DNA of 64,000 nucleotides from Streptomyces albus subsp. albus. Its GTDB lineage: Bacteria > Actinomycetota > Actinomycetes > Streptomycetales > Streptomycetaceae. The position numbers and the translations under genes are program-made. The notes beneath the pieces were generated by a model. It saw only the letters and a program-made list of their open reading frames with translations. It did not search any database and was not told the origin of the DNA. This document shows positions 32,781 to 41,909 of this stretch, piece by piece; within the stretch, counting starts at the first letter, position 1; every line of letters begins with the position of its first letter. The stretch lies in the NCBI RefSeq assembly GCF_000719865.1, contig NZ_JOID01000002.1, positions 186,001 through 250,000 of the forward strand, in the 5' to 3' direction.

Positions 32781-35654
32781 ATGAACGGGAGCACGATGAC
32801 GAGCGCGATCGCGGAGGAATGCGATCTCGCCGCCCTGCGCGAACGCCGTGACGTACTGGACCGGGTGTTCGCCGACGCCGACCGCGCCCGGGCCGGCGCC
32901 GGCCGCCTCGTCCTGGTGTGCGGCGCCACCGGCACCGGCCGCAGCACGCTGCTGGAGGCGGTCGCCGCCCGGGAGGAGCGGCGGGGGACGCGGGTGCTGC
33001 GGGTCCGCTGCTCCCGGGAGGAGTCGGGCACGGACTTCGCCGCCGTGGCCGGACTCCTGGACGCCGAGCTGCGGCCCCCCGCCCCGGCCTGCGGCGAGAG
33101 CCCGCGGGGGGAACCGGGCACCGGGGAGGACCACTCCCTGCACGGAACGGGCCGGGCCGCCGACCTCTGGCGGCTGCTGCGCTCGTACGCGGCCGGGGGA
33201 CCGCTGCTGCTCGCGGTGGACGACGTGCACCTGGCCGACCCGGCCTCCCGCGACTGGTTCGTCAGGGCGGCCCGCCAGCTCGACCGGTTACCCGTCCTGC
33301 TGTTCCTCACCGAGCGCGCGCAGTACGACCTCGACCCCCCGCAGCCGTGCCTGCTGCGCACCCTGCCGTCCACGCTGTTCAGCGTGCACACGATCGGCCC
33401 GCTGAGCTTCCGGGCCGCGGCGGAACTCGTCCGGGAACGGCTGGGCGCGGGGCTGCCGCCCGGCTGGATCGACGGCTGCCTGCGCGCGACCGCCGGCATC
33501 CCGCTGCTGCTCCACGCCCTGCTGGACGACCTGTCGCGGCTGACGGCGGTCACCGGCGGCACGGGCCCCTTCCCGCACACAGGAGCGGGGCTGTATTCCA
33601 GCAATTACCCCACCATGCTCGCCTGGGCACTGGAGAGCGCCGGTCCCGCCACCGCCGACCTCGCGCGCACCCTCGCCGAACTGGACACCACCGGCGACAC
33701 CGCCCTGCTCGCGGACGTCGCCGGGACCGACCCCGGCCGGACCGCGCGCTGGACCGACGCCATGGCGGCCGCCGGACTCCTCGTCCGCACCGCCCCCGGC
33801 GGCCCGCCCCGCGTCGCGCACCCGCTGCTGCGCGACGTCATCCTCGACGGCTGGCCGCACCGGCGCCGGCAGGAGGTGCACCGCAAGGTGGCCGAACTCC
33901 TGTACCAGCGCGGTGAGTCCGCCGACGCGGTGGCCCGCCGTCTGCTGAACGTTCCGGCCGTCGGCGACGAGTGGGCGGTCAACGCGCTGCTGGAGGCGGC
34001 GGCCTGCGCCGTGCGCGAGGGCCGGACCGGCCACGCCGGCGACTGCCTGCGCCGCGCCCTGGACGAGCCCTTGTCGCGCGAGCGGCGCGGGCTGGTGCTG
34101 ACCGAACTCGGCTGCCTGGAGGCCGACGCCGGGCGCCCCGTCGCCGTACGGCACCTCACCGAGGCCGTGCCGCTGCGCCGGGGCACGGGCTCCGGCCGGC
34201 TCCGCACCACCGTCGCCCTCGGCACCGCCCTGGCCCGCGGCGGTGACGTCCACGCGGCCCTGGAGATCCTGCACACCCTCTGCGAGGAGCTGCCGGACCG
34301 CTCCGCCCAGGCCCGCGCCGCGCAGGCCGCCGGGGCACTGCTCTCCGCGTACGACCGGGCGAGCTGGCTGCGGGTGATGGCCGGGCTGCGCCATGTCGCC
34401 GCCCACTCGCCCGACCGCCTCGACCAGGCCGAACAGGCCCTGCTCATCCGCTACGAGGCGACCGCCGGGCTGATCTCCGCGCAGGAGGCGGTGGGGCGTC
34501 TCTGCGTGCTGTCGGAGACCCCCGCCGATCCCGCGCTGGCCCCGTACGTCCTGGCCACCGTCGCGGCCGTCCTCCAGTGGGCCGACCGGTACGAGGAGGT
34601 GGACCGGATCATGGAGGAACGGCTCTCCGCGCACCGGCCCGTGGCGCTCAACCCCGCCCTGCACGCCCTCGCGGACACCCGCGCGGACGCCGCCGCGGCC
34701 CGCGGCCGCTACGGCGAACTGCTGGCCGGACCCGCCGTCCGGGCGGCCCTGGAGAACCCCCGGTCCGGCGGCCCGGTGGACGACTCCGCGCCGCACGGCT
34801 CGGTCAACGTCCTGTCCCAGGCCGTCCAGGCGCTGGTGGAGACGGGGCGCTGCGACGAGGCGCGGCGGCTGGCCGGCCGCATCGCCGCGAGCGGCCCGCG
34901 CGACTCCTGGGAGTGGAACCGCTTCCTCTACGCCCGCGGCGTGCTGCGGGCCGCGGACGGCGACTACTCCGCAGCGCTCGCGGACTTCAGGGAGTGTGGC
35001 CGGCGGCAGACGGACCGCGACGTGCTGAGCCCCGTCGTCACCCCCTGGCGGTCCGGCGCGGCCGAGTGCCTGCGGCGGCTGGGGCGGACGGCGGAGGCGG
35101 TGGAACTCGCCGAGGAGGAGTACCGGCTGGCGCTCGTCTGGGGCACCCCCCGCACCGTGGGGCGGGCCCTGCGGGTGCTGGGCACCGTCACCGGCGGCCG
35201 CCGCGGCACGGAGCTGAGCCAGCGGGCCGTGGACGTGCTGCGCACCGCGCCCGAGGGGGTGGAGCGCGAACTGGTGCTCGCCCTCATCGCGCTGGGCGAC
35301 CGGCTGACGGCCGCGGGGGAGCGCGGCCGGGCCCGTGCGGTGCTGCGCGAGGCGGCGGGCCTGGCGCAGGAGCTCGGCGCCCGGCGGATGGTGGCGGCGG
35401 CCGAACGGTCGCTGGTGAACAGCGGGGCGCGGGTGGTGCGGGTCCACAGCGGGCCGGCCGCGCTGACGGAGAGCGAGCGGCGGATCGCCGGGCTCGCCGC
35501 CGAGGGGCGGACCAACGCGGAGATCTGCGAGCTGCTGCACCTGGCCCGGCGCACCGTGGAGACCCATCTGACCAGCGCCTACCGGAAGTTGGGCATCCGC
35601 CGCCGCTCGGAACTGCCGGCGGCGCTCGGCCCCGCCGCGAACGGCACCGGCTGA
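32781..35654 (+). CDS. LAL-family LuxR regulator (large ATP-binding) beside the eCIS
   Basis: 957 residues from ATG 32781. The N-terminus is a STAND-type ATPase: P-loop GATGTGRSTLL (residues 48-58), Walker B LLLAVDDVHLADPAS. The middle is TPR-like helical. The C-terminus (about 890-950) is a LuxR helix-turn-helix: LTESERRIAGLAAEGRTNAEICELLHLARRTVETHLTSAYRKLGI. LAL proteins are cluster activators in Streptomyces. The P-loop Lys is replaced by Arg54. A TTA codon at 33288-33290 makes it bldA-dependent. ATG 32796, with GGGAG upstream, is an alternative start. It is divergent from the eCIS-side LuxR gene. Confidence 0.88.
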   Translation: MNGSTMTSAIAEECDLAALRERRDVLDRVFADADRARAGAGRLVLVCGATGTGRSTLLEAVAAREERRGTRVLRVRCSREESGTDFAAVAGLLDAELRPPAPACGESPRGEPGTGEDHSLHGTGRAADLWRLLRSYAAGGPLLLAVDDVHLADPASRDWFVRAARQLDRLPVLLFLTERAQYDLDPPQPCLLRTLPSTLFSVHTIGPLSFRAAAELVRERLGAGLPPGWIDGCLRATAGIPLLLHALLDDLSRLTAVTGGTGPFPHTGAGLYSSNYPTMLAWALESAGPATADLARTLAELDTTGDTALLADVAGTDPGRTARWTDAMAAAGLLVRTAPGGPPRVAHPLLRDVILDGWPHRRRQEVHRKVAELLYQRGESADAVARRLLNVPAVGDEWAVNALLEAAACAVREGRTGHAGDCLRRALDEPLSRERRGLVLTELGCLEADAGRPVAVRHLTEAVPLRRGTGSGRLRTTVALGTALARGGDVHAALEILHTLCEELPDRSAQARAAQAAGALLSAYDRASWLRVMAGLRHVAAHSPDRLDQAEQALLIRYEATAGLISAQEAVGRLCVLSETPADPALAPYVLATVAAVLQWADRYEEVDRIMEERLSAHRPVALNPALHALADTRADAAAARGRYGELLAGPAVRAALENPRSGGPVDDSAPHGSVNVLSQAVQALVETGRCDEARRLAGRIAASGPRDSWEWNRFLYARGVLRAADGDYSAALADFRECGRRQTDRDVLSPVVTPWRSGAAECLRRLGRTAEAVELAEEEYRLALVWGTPRTVGRALRVLGTVTGGRRGTELSQRAVDVLRTAPEGVERELVLALIALGDRLTAAGERGRARAVLREAAGLAQELGARRMVAAAERSLVNSGARVVRVHSGPAALTESERRIAGLAAEGRTNAEICELLHLARRTVETHLTSAYRKLGIRRRSELPAALGPAANGTG

Positions 35655-35668
35655 CCCGCGGCACGGAC

Positions 35669-35696
35669 GGTCCGGGGGCCCGGCGGCTCCCGGACC
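35669..35696 (+). terminator. Terminator of the LAL gene
   Basis: GGTCCGGG (35669-35676) pairs with CCCGGACC (35689-35696), starting 15 bases after the stop. Confidence 0.5.
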
Positions 35697-35729
35697 CCGG
35701 CACGTCATCCGCCGACTCGTCACACCACC

Positions 35730-35743
35730 CCGAAAGCTTTCGG
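35730..35743 (+). promoter_or_regulatory. Palindromic operator upstream of GH115 gene
   Basis: CCGAAAGCTTTCGG is a perfect 14-bp palindrome 168 bases before the gene. A related site, CGATAACTTTCG, lies at 35861-35872. Both resemble the CGAAA-TTTCG-type repeats known upstream of actinomycete xylanase genes, which fits an alpha-glucuronidase. Confidence 0.5.
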
Positions 35744-35910
35744 TTCGCAACCGGTAACGGTCGGACCGTCACCCCTTGCGCCAGAAGGCCCCTGAGGCGT
35801 GCGGTTCTGAGTGCGCGTCATGACCAGGCTGCGCGATCCATTGTTGTTCCGGAAAATCTCCGATAACTTTCGCGGCACCACCCCTCCACCACCGTTGCGG
35901 AGATCGCGTC

Positions 35911-38900
35911 ATGAGATCCTTCGGAACTTCCCCGGACCCCGCGCCGATGAGCCGCCCGAGCCGGCGCACCCTGCTGGCGGCCGCCGTGGCGACCGCCGCC
36001 ACCGCCGCCGCGGCCCCCGTCACCGCCCCCGCCGCCGCGGCGGCCGAGCAGGGCTCCGCCTTCGGCCGGGTGACGCCGGGGAAGACCGGCCGGGGCCGGT
36101 TCATCGCCTTCGAGGCGCGGCGCGACGCCTTCCCGCTCGTCGCCCGCGGCAAGGCCGCCGCGATCGCGGTCAGCCCGGACGACCACCCCGGCGTGGTCCG
36201 CGTCGTGGACGACCTCCGGGCGGACATCGAGCGCGTCACCGGCGTGAAGCCCGCCGTCACCGACGGCAGGACGAGCGCGAAGGCGGCGAAGTCCGCGAAG
36301 GCCGCGGAGTCCCCGCACCGCGACCTCGTCATCGTCGGCACCATCGGCCGCAGCCCGCTGATCGACGGCCTGATCGAGGCCGGCAAGCTCGACGTGCGCG
36401 GCATCGAGGGCCAGTGGGAGACCTCCCTCCAGCAGGTCGTGCGCCACCCGATGCCCGGCGTCGACCGGGCCTTCGTCATCGCCGGCAGCGACCAGCGCGG
36501 CACCATCTACGGCGCGTACGAGACCTCCCGCCAGATCGGCGTCTCCCCCTGGCACTGGTGGGACGACGTGCCGCCGCGCCGCCGCGAGGAGCTGTACGCG
36601 CTGCCCGGCCGCCACAGCCAGGGCACCCCCGCGGTGAAGTACCGCGGTTTCTTCATCAACGACGAGAACCCCGCCCTCGGCACCTGGGCGCCGGAGTTCT
36701 TCGGCCCCGGCCACGCCGAGGGCTTCCCCAACGGCTTCAACAGCGCCTTCTTCGCCAAGGTGTTCGAGGTCATGCTGCGGCTGAAGGCCAACTACCTCTG
36801 GCCCGCCGTCTGGGGCCGCGCCTTCGCCGAGGACGACCCGGAGAACCACGCCACCGCCAAGCGCTACGGCGTCGTCATGGGCACCTCCCACGAGGCGCCG
36901 ATGATGCGCGGCATCGAGGAGTGGAACCGCCACGCCACCCCCGCCAAGCGCGACGAGAACGGGAACATCACCGAGCCGGGCGAGGACCCGTACGGCGGCA
37001 CCGGCGAGTGGAGCTTCCGCCGCAACGGCGAGGCCATCAAGAAGTACTGGGCCGACGGCATCCGCCGCATGACCGACGAGGACTTCGAGGGCGTCGTCAC
37101 GCTCGGCATGCGCGGCAACGGCGACGTCAGCCTGCCCGACGGCGACGGCATCGACCTGATGGAGTCGATCATCGCCGCCCAGCGGGAGATCCTCACCGAT
37201 TTCGTCGGCGAGGAGAAGCTCACCGAAGTGCCGCAGGTGCAGACCCTCTACAAGGAGGTCCAGCGCTACTGGGACAAGGGCCTGCGCCCGCCCGAGGACG
37301 TCACCGTCGTCTTCTGCGACGACAACTGGGGCAACATGCGCAAGCTGCCCGACCAGTCGCTGCCCGCCCGCGCCGGCGGCTACGGCATCTACTACCACTT
37401 CGACTACGTGGGCGACGGCCGCAACTACAAGTGGGTCGACACCGTCAACCTGGCGAACACTTGGGAGCAGCTGCACCTCTCGCACTCCTACGGCGTCGAC
37501 CGGCTCTGGGTCGTCAACGTCGGCGACATGAAGGCCGAGGAGCTGCCGCTGCAGTTCTTCCTCGACTACGCCTGGGACCCGGAGCGCTGGCCGCTCCACC
37601 GCCTGGACGAGTGGGAACGCGCCTACGCCGCGGAGAACTTCGGCCACGGACAGGCCGAGGCCATCGCGGAGGTGCTGCACACCTACGGCGTCCTCCAGGC
37701 CCGTCGCAAGCCCGAACTCCTCAACCGCCGCATCACCCTCGACCCGGCGAAGGACCCGGCCACCGACTCCGACGCCGTCGTCTACGACGACCAGGCGAGC
37801 CCCTTCCGCCTCAACCACTACCGCGAGCTGGAGCGCGTCACCGAGGAGTGGCGGGAACTGGCCGAGGAGGCGGAGCGCATCCGCCGCCGGATCCCCCGCG
37901 CCTGGCAGGACGCCTACTACCAGCTCGTGTACTACCAGGTGAAGGCCACCGCCAACCTCTACGCGCTCCGCCTGGCCGAGTTCACCAACATCCACTACGC
38001 CGGCCAGGGCCGCGCCCTCACCAACGACCTGGCCGACGCCACCGATGCCCGGTTCGCCGAGGACCAGGCCATGTCGGACTACTACAACAACCGCCTGGCG
38101 GGCGGGAAGTGGAAGGGTTTCCAGACCCAGCCCAAGATCGGCTACGGCGACAAGGAGCGCTACGGCCCCGACGCCGGCTGGCAGCAGCCGCAGACCCCGA
38201 ACCACGTCGCCCTGCCCGACGAGGTGTTCCCGAAGGTCAAGCGGATCGAACTGCCGGACCGCGCCGAGATGGGCGTCGGCATCGACGGCTCCGACGCCTG
38301 GTGGCCGCACGCGGAGGAACCGGCGGTCCTCCCGGCCTTCAGCCCGTACCAGACCCGCCCCGACCAGTACATCGAGGTCTTCAACCGCGGCTCACGGCCC
38401 TTCGGTTACCTCATCGAGCCGTCCGTGCCGTGGATCCGCGTCGAGAAGGGCCGGGGCCGGGTCGACAAGCAGGTGCGGGCGACGGTGCGCGTGGACTGGT
38501 CGCGCGCCCCCAAGGGCACCACCGAGGTGCCCATCACCGTCACCGGACCGGGCGGCACCTCCGTGGAGGTCCGCGCGGTCGTCGAGAACCCCCGGCTGCC
38601 GCGCCGCGCCCGCCGCGGCTTCATCGAGGCGAGCGGCTATGTCTCCATGGAGGCCGCCCACTTCACCCGCGCGGTCGGGGCCTACGGCGTCCGCTGGGAG
38701 GTCGTGCCGGACATCGGCCGCACGGGCTCCGGCGTCACCCCGTTCCCCGTCACCGCGCCCAGCCGCAAGCCCGGCGGCCGCGGCCCGCACCTGCAGTACG
38801 AGCTGACGCTCGTCACGGCGGGCGAGGTGGAGGTGCTGGCGTACCTCTCACCGCGGAACAACGTCCTGCCGACGGAGGGCCTGCGCTACGCGGTCTCGTT

Positions 38901-39162
38901 CGACGACGACGTCCCGCAGACGGTGGACGTCATCGCCGCCACCGGCTCCAACGACACCGGCATGAACCGCCAGTGGGCCCGCAACACCTCCGACAACATC
39001 AACCTCACCGTCACCCGGCACACCGTCGCCAAGCCGGGCCGGCACCTCCTCAAGCTGTGGATGGTGGACCCGACCGTGGTCGTCCAGAAGCTGGTGGTCG
39101 ACACCGGCGGCCTGGAGCCCAGCTACCTGGGCCCGCCGGAGAGCCTCCGCGAGGGCCGCTGA
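35911..39162 (+). CDS. Secreted glycoside hydrolase family 115 (xylan alpha-1,2-glucuronidase)
   Basis: 1083 residues. A twin-arginine signal (PSRRTLLAAAVATAATAAA, cleavage near AAAAAEQG about residue 45) exports it. The catalytic region shows GH115 signatures: HWWDDVPPRRREELY, KYRGFFINDENPALGTWAPEFFG, KANYLWPAVWGRAFAEDDPEN, GVVMGTSHEAPMMRG and VVFCDDNWGN. GH115 enzymes remove glucuronic or 4-O-methylglucuronic acid side chains from xylan. A C-terminal accessory domain (about 830-1080) is typical. Palindromic operators lie upstream and a long hairpin downstream. The end of the gene is tandemly repeated after the stop. Confidence 0.95.
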   Translation: MRSFGTSPDPAPMSRPSRRTLLAAAVATAATAAAAPVTAPAAAAAEQGSAFGRVTPGKTGRGRFIAFEARRDAFPLVARGKAAAIAVSPDDHPGVVRVVDDLRADIERVTGVKPAVTDGRTSAKAAKSAKAAESPHRDLVIVGTIGRSPLIDGLIEAGKLDVRGIEGQWETSLQQVVRHPMPGVDRAFVIAGSDQRGTIYGAYETSRQIGVSPWHWWDDVPPRRREELYALPGRHSQGTPAVKYRGFFINDENPALGTWAPEFFGPGHAEGFPNGFNSAFFAKVFEVMLRLKANYLWPAVWGRAFAEDDPENHATAKRYGVVMGTSHEAPMMRGIEEWNRHATPAKRDENGNITEPGEDPYGGTGEWSFRRNGEAIKKYWADGIRRMTDEDFEGVVTLGMRGNGDVSLPDGDGIDLMESIIAAQREILTDFVGEEKLTEVPQVQTLYKEVQRYWDKGLRPPEDVTVVFCDDNWGNMRKLPDQSLPARAGGYGIYYHFDYVGDGRNYKWVDTVNLANTWEQLHLSHSYGVDRLWVVNVGDMKAEELPLQFFLDYAWDPERWPLHRLDEWERAYAAENFGHGQAEAIAEVLHTYGVLQARRKPELLNRRITLDPAKDPATDSDAVVYDDQASPFRLNHYRELERVTEEWRELAEEAERIRRRIPRAWQDAYYQLVYYQVKATANLYALRLAEFTNIHYAGQGRALTNDLADATDARFAEDQAMSDYYNNRLAGGKWKGFQTQPKIGYGDKERYGPDAGWQQPQTPNHVALPDEVFPKVKRIELPDRAEMGVGIDGSDAWWPHAEEPAVLPAFSPYQTRPDQYIEVFNRGSRPFGYLIEPSVPWIRVEKGRGRVDKQVRATVRVDWSRAPKGTTEVPITVTGPGGTSVEVRAVVENPRLPRRARRGFIEASGYVSMEAAHFTRAVGAYGVRWEVVPDIGRTGSGVTPFPVTAPSRKPGGRGPHLQYELTLVTAGEVEVLAYLSPRNNVLPTEGLRYAVSFDDDVPQTVDVIAATGSNDTGMNRQWARNTSDNINLTVTRHTVAKPGRHLLKLWMVDPTVVVQKLVVDTGGLEPSYLGPPESLREGR

Positions 39163-39210
39163 CCGGAGAGCCTCCGCGAAAGCGCGGCTGACCGGAAGCC
39201 TCCACGAAGG
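39163..39210 (+). repeat. Tandem copies of the GH115 gene's last 27 bases
   Basis: The final 27 bases of the gene including TGA (39136-39162) recur with small changes at 39163-39191 (again ending in TGA) and partially at 39192-39210. Each copy begins CCGGAGAGCCTCCGCGA or close to it. The 362-bp gap to the lipase gene holds only this repeat and a terminator. Confidence 0.7.
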
Positions 39211-39287
39211 CGCCGCCGGCCGCGCCGAACCGGAGCAGGCCGTCCGGGGCAGAGGGACCGCGCCCCGGCCGGCCGCCGCAACCGGGC

Positions 39288-39318
39288 CCGGGGAGGACCT
39301 GAGGGGGGTCCTCCCCGG
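39288..39318. terminator. Bidirectional terminator between GH115 and lipase genes
   Basis: CCGGGGAGGACC (39288-39299) and GGTCCTCCCCGG (39307-39318) form a perfect 12-bp stem with a 7-base loop between convergent genes. Confidence 0.8.
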
Positions 39319-39524
39319 CCCCACCGCGCTCGCCCGGCACCCGCCCGCCGGGCGAGCGCGGACCCGTCCGGGGCGGCGCCGGCCCGTTGGCCGGCTGTCG
39401 CGCCGCTGTGCCGGCGCCGGGCCGTTGCGCCGGCGCACGTCCGTTCCCCGGTGGCCGGCCCCGGAGCCGGCCACCGGGCAGCCGCACCGAGTGATGCGGT
39501 ACGACGAGCCCTCGACGCCGCACG

Positions 39525-40793
39525 TCAGAGAGCACGGGAGAGGGAGCGGAACCAGCGCACCACCGCCGCGGTGCCCGCCTGATGCGAGCCCAGGTGCCGG
39601 GAGTTCTCGTAGTCCGGGGTGCCGAGGCCGACGGTCCGGACGTGGGCGCCCCGGGCGCGCAGGGCGGCCCGGCAGTGGGTGGTGTTCGCGGTGACGGCCT
39701 GCTCGTCGCCCGCGGCGTAGTAGAGCCGGACCGGGGCCCGCGGTGTCCAGTCTGCGCACACGCTGTCGGCCACCCGCAGGGCCGCCGCCAGTCCCCCCGA
39801 GGGGCGCTCCAGCATGGCCCGGCCACGGGGTGTGAGCAGTTCCTCCAGGCTGTCCGGGGTGCCGAGCACGACGTCCCGGCCCGGATGCGTTCCGTCGAGG
39901 AGTCCCTCGATCGTGTAGCGGTAGGGCTTTTCGAACACCTCGGCGGGGTCGTCGTAGAGGTGGTGCAGACGGTTGAAGGCGACCAGGGCGAGGGCCGTGT
40001 AGATCACACTGGCCTTCTCCTCCGTCTCCCCGGCCAGCAGCGCCGGCAGTTCCACGTCCCGGAAGGCGTAGGCGCCGCTGACCGGTGCCACCGCGCCGAG
40101 CCGGAACCAGGTGTCGGCGCGCTCCTGAAGCGCCCGCGCGAGTCCCGCCGAGGCGCCCTGGCTGAAGCCGGTGGCCAGTACTTCGCGGCGCAGGTGGCGT
40201 CCCCGGTCCGCCGCGACGGTGCGGGAGGCGCGCAGCATGTCCAGGGCCGCCGTGGTCTCGGAGGGGACGTCCATCCAGGGGTGCGGGCCGGGTCCCAGGC
40301 CGAGCCCCAGGTAGTCGGGGAGCGCCGTGGCGAATCCGGCGGAGGCATGGACGAGGGCCGGGGCCTGGTCCCACACGCTCGTCGAGACAGACGCCACGTC
40401 TCCCTTGAACAGTTCGGTGCCGGGGGTGAACGACACGGCCCGCAGCCGCCGTTCGCCGTTGCGGGGCAGGGCCAGCAGGCCGCTTGCGGTGGTGGGGCGC
40501 CCGTGCGGGTCCACCGTGCGGTACACGATCCGGTAGGTGTCCACCCCGTACCGCACGGCACCGGTGTCCCAGGCACCCGCCTCGTCACCGGCGAGTTCGG
40601 CCGCCACCTCGCCGGCGGACAGTGTCCGCAGGTGCTCGGCCGAGACGACCGCTCCCCGGGCGCCGTCCACCGCCGCCCGGGCGGGCCCGGCGGAGCCACC
40701 CCCCGCATCCTGCGCCACGGAGACGGCAGACCCACCCACCGTCAGGGTGGCGGCTACCGCTACGGCTGTCATCACTCTGCTCGTCCGGTTCAT
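39525..40793 (-). CDS. Secreted alpha/beta hydrolase, lipase-like
   Basis: 422 residues from ATG 40793. It begins with a signal peptide (MNRTSRVMTAVAVAATLTVGG, cleavage near SVAQDAGG). The serine nucleophile elbow is ATGFSQGASAG (GxSxG), preceded by ALPDYLGLGLGPG, with a late Asp/His region (YYAAGDEQAVTANTTHCRAAL, GSHQAGTAAVV). This matches the secretory lipase/acyl hydrolase type common in Streptomyces. Substrate unknown. It converges on GH115. Confidence 0.85.
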   Translation of the reverse strand: MNRTSRVMTAVAVAATLTVGGSAVSVAQDAGGGSAGPARAAVDGARGAVVSAEHLRTLSAGEVAAELAGDEAGAWDTGAVRYGVDTYRIVYRTVDPHGRPTTASGLLALPRNGERRLRAVSFTPGTELFKGDVASVSTSVWDQAPALVHASAGFATALPDYLGLGLGPGPHPWMDVPSETTAALDMLRASRTVAADRGRHLRREVLATGFSQGASAGLARALQERADTWFRLGAVAPVSGAYAFRDVELPALLAGETEEKASVIYTALALVAFNRLHHLYDDPAEVFEKPYRYTIEGLLDGTHPGRDVVLGTPDSLEELLTPRGRAMLERPSGGLAAALRVADSVCADWTPRAPVRLYYAAGDEQAVTANTTHCRAALRARGAHVRTVGLGTPDYENSRHLGSHQAGTAAVVRWFRSLSRAL

Positions 40794-41003
40794 GCGACGA
40801 CCGTACGAACCACACGCCGCCTCCGGCCATCCGGCCAACCCGTGGGGTTCCGGGGGGCTTTCCCCCGTCGGGCCTTGGTCGTGGCCCGAGCAGCACGGCG
40901 TCGGGTCGGGGTCCTCCAACGGCACCGGTGAATCCTCGGCAGACGGCCGAGTCCAGCGAAACCCGGTAGCTCTTCGGGGCCGGCTCTGCTTGCGTTCTGC
41001 CGC

Positions 41004-41729
41004 ATGGCTGACGACTGCTTCGGACATCCACGACTCGCCGCGATCTACGATGCGCTCGACCCCGACCGCAGCGATCTCGATGCCTACCTGCGGATGGCGG
41101 AAGAGTGCGGGGCGCGCCAGGTTCTGGACATCGGCTGCGGCACCGGGGTGTTCGCACTTCTCCTGGCCGACCGCGGGGTCGACGTCGTCGGCATCGATCC
41201 CGCCCAGGCATCCCTCGACGTCGCCCGGGCCAAACCGGGCAGTGAGCGAGTGCGCTGGATCCGCGGTGATGCGACGGCCCTCCCGCCACTGCGGGCCGAC
41301 CTCGCGACGATGACGGGGAATGTCGCCCAGGCCATCGTTGCTCCGAGCACCTGGCAGAAGACGCTGCGGGGAGCCTGGGAGGCGCTGCGGCCCGGCGGGC
41401 ATCTCGTCTTCGAGACCCGTGATCCGGCCAAGCGCGCCTGGGAAGAGTGGACCCGGGAGAACTCCTACCGCGTGACAGAGATCCAGGGTGTCGGCTCCGT
41501 CGAGAGCTGGGTCCAGCTGATCGAGGTCAGCCCGCCCCTGGTGACCTTCCGCGGGACCTACGTCTTCGCAGCGGACGGACAGGTGCTGACGTCGGACTCG
41601 ACCCTGCGCTTCCGAGAGCGTGAAGAGGTCGAGACGGACCTGGTCACGCAGGGCTACGTGGTGGAAGACGTTCGTGATGCGCCCGACCGGCCGGGCAAAG
41701 AGTTTGTCTTCCTCGCAAGACGCGCCTGA
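41004..41729 (+). CDS. SAM-dependent class I methyltransferase
   Basis: 241 residues with motif I VLDIGCGTGVFALLLADRG (about 40-58), the acidic loop VVGIDPAQASLDVAR, and a post-I GDATALPPL. The C-terminus has the beta-sheet cap of small-molecule methyltransferases. ATG 41004 lacks a strong ribosome site. No neighbouring pathway identifies a substrate. Confidence 0.85.
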   Translation: MADDCFGHPRLAAIYDALDPDRSDLDAYLRMAEECGARQVLDIGCGTGVFALLLADRGVDVVGIDPAQASLDVARAKPGSERVRWIRGDATALPPLRADLATMTGNVAQAIVAPSTWQKTLRGAWEALRPGGHLVFETRDPAKRAWEEWTRENSYRVTEIQGVGSVESWVQLIEVSPPLVTFRGTYVFAADGQVLTSDSTLRFREREEVETDLVTQGYVVEDVRDAPDRPGKEFVFLARRA

Positions 41730-41870
41730 TCCCTGATGATCCACGCCCCTCGAACCTCGATGGCACACGCTCAAGGTTCGCGTCCAGTCAGCGCGTCGTC
41801 TACCGCAACCTTGAGGGAGACGCGGGCACTGATTGCGTCCTGCACCACCCCGGCTGGGACCGCGCCCGAA

Positions 41871-41909
41871 GATACTCGCATTGATGGAAGTATCATGAAT
41901 GCGAGTATC
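41871..41909. repeat. 12-bp perfect inverted repeat at the edge of a pseudogene
   Basis: GATACTCGCATT (41871-41882) and AATGCGAGTATC (41898-41909) are exact complements 15 bases apart. A third AGTATC lies in the loop (41889-41894). The right arm overlaps the start of the truncated ATPase homology. Confidence 0.7.

Noticed and set aside
35811..39191. Frame of about 1126 codons parallel to the GH115 gene
   Set aside because: Arg/Pro/His-rich shadow; the GH115 frame has signal peptide, domain motifs and proper codon bias.
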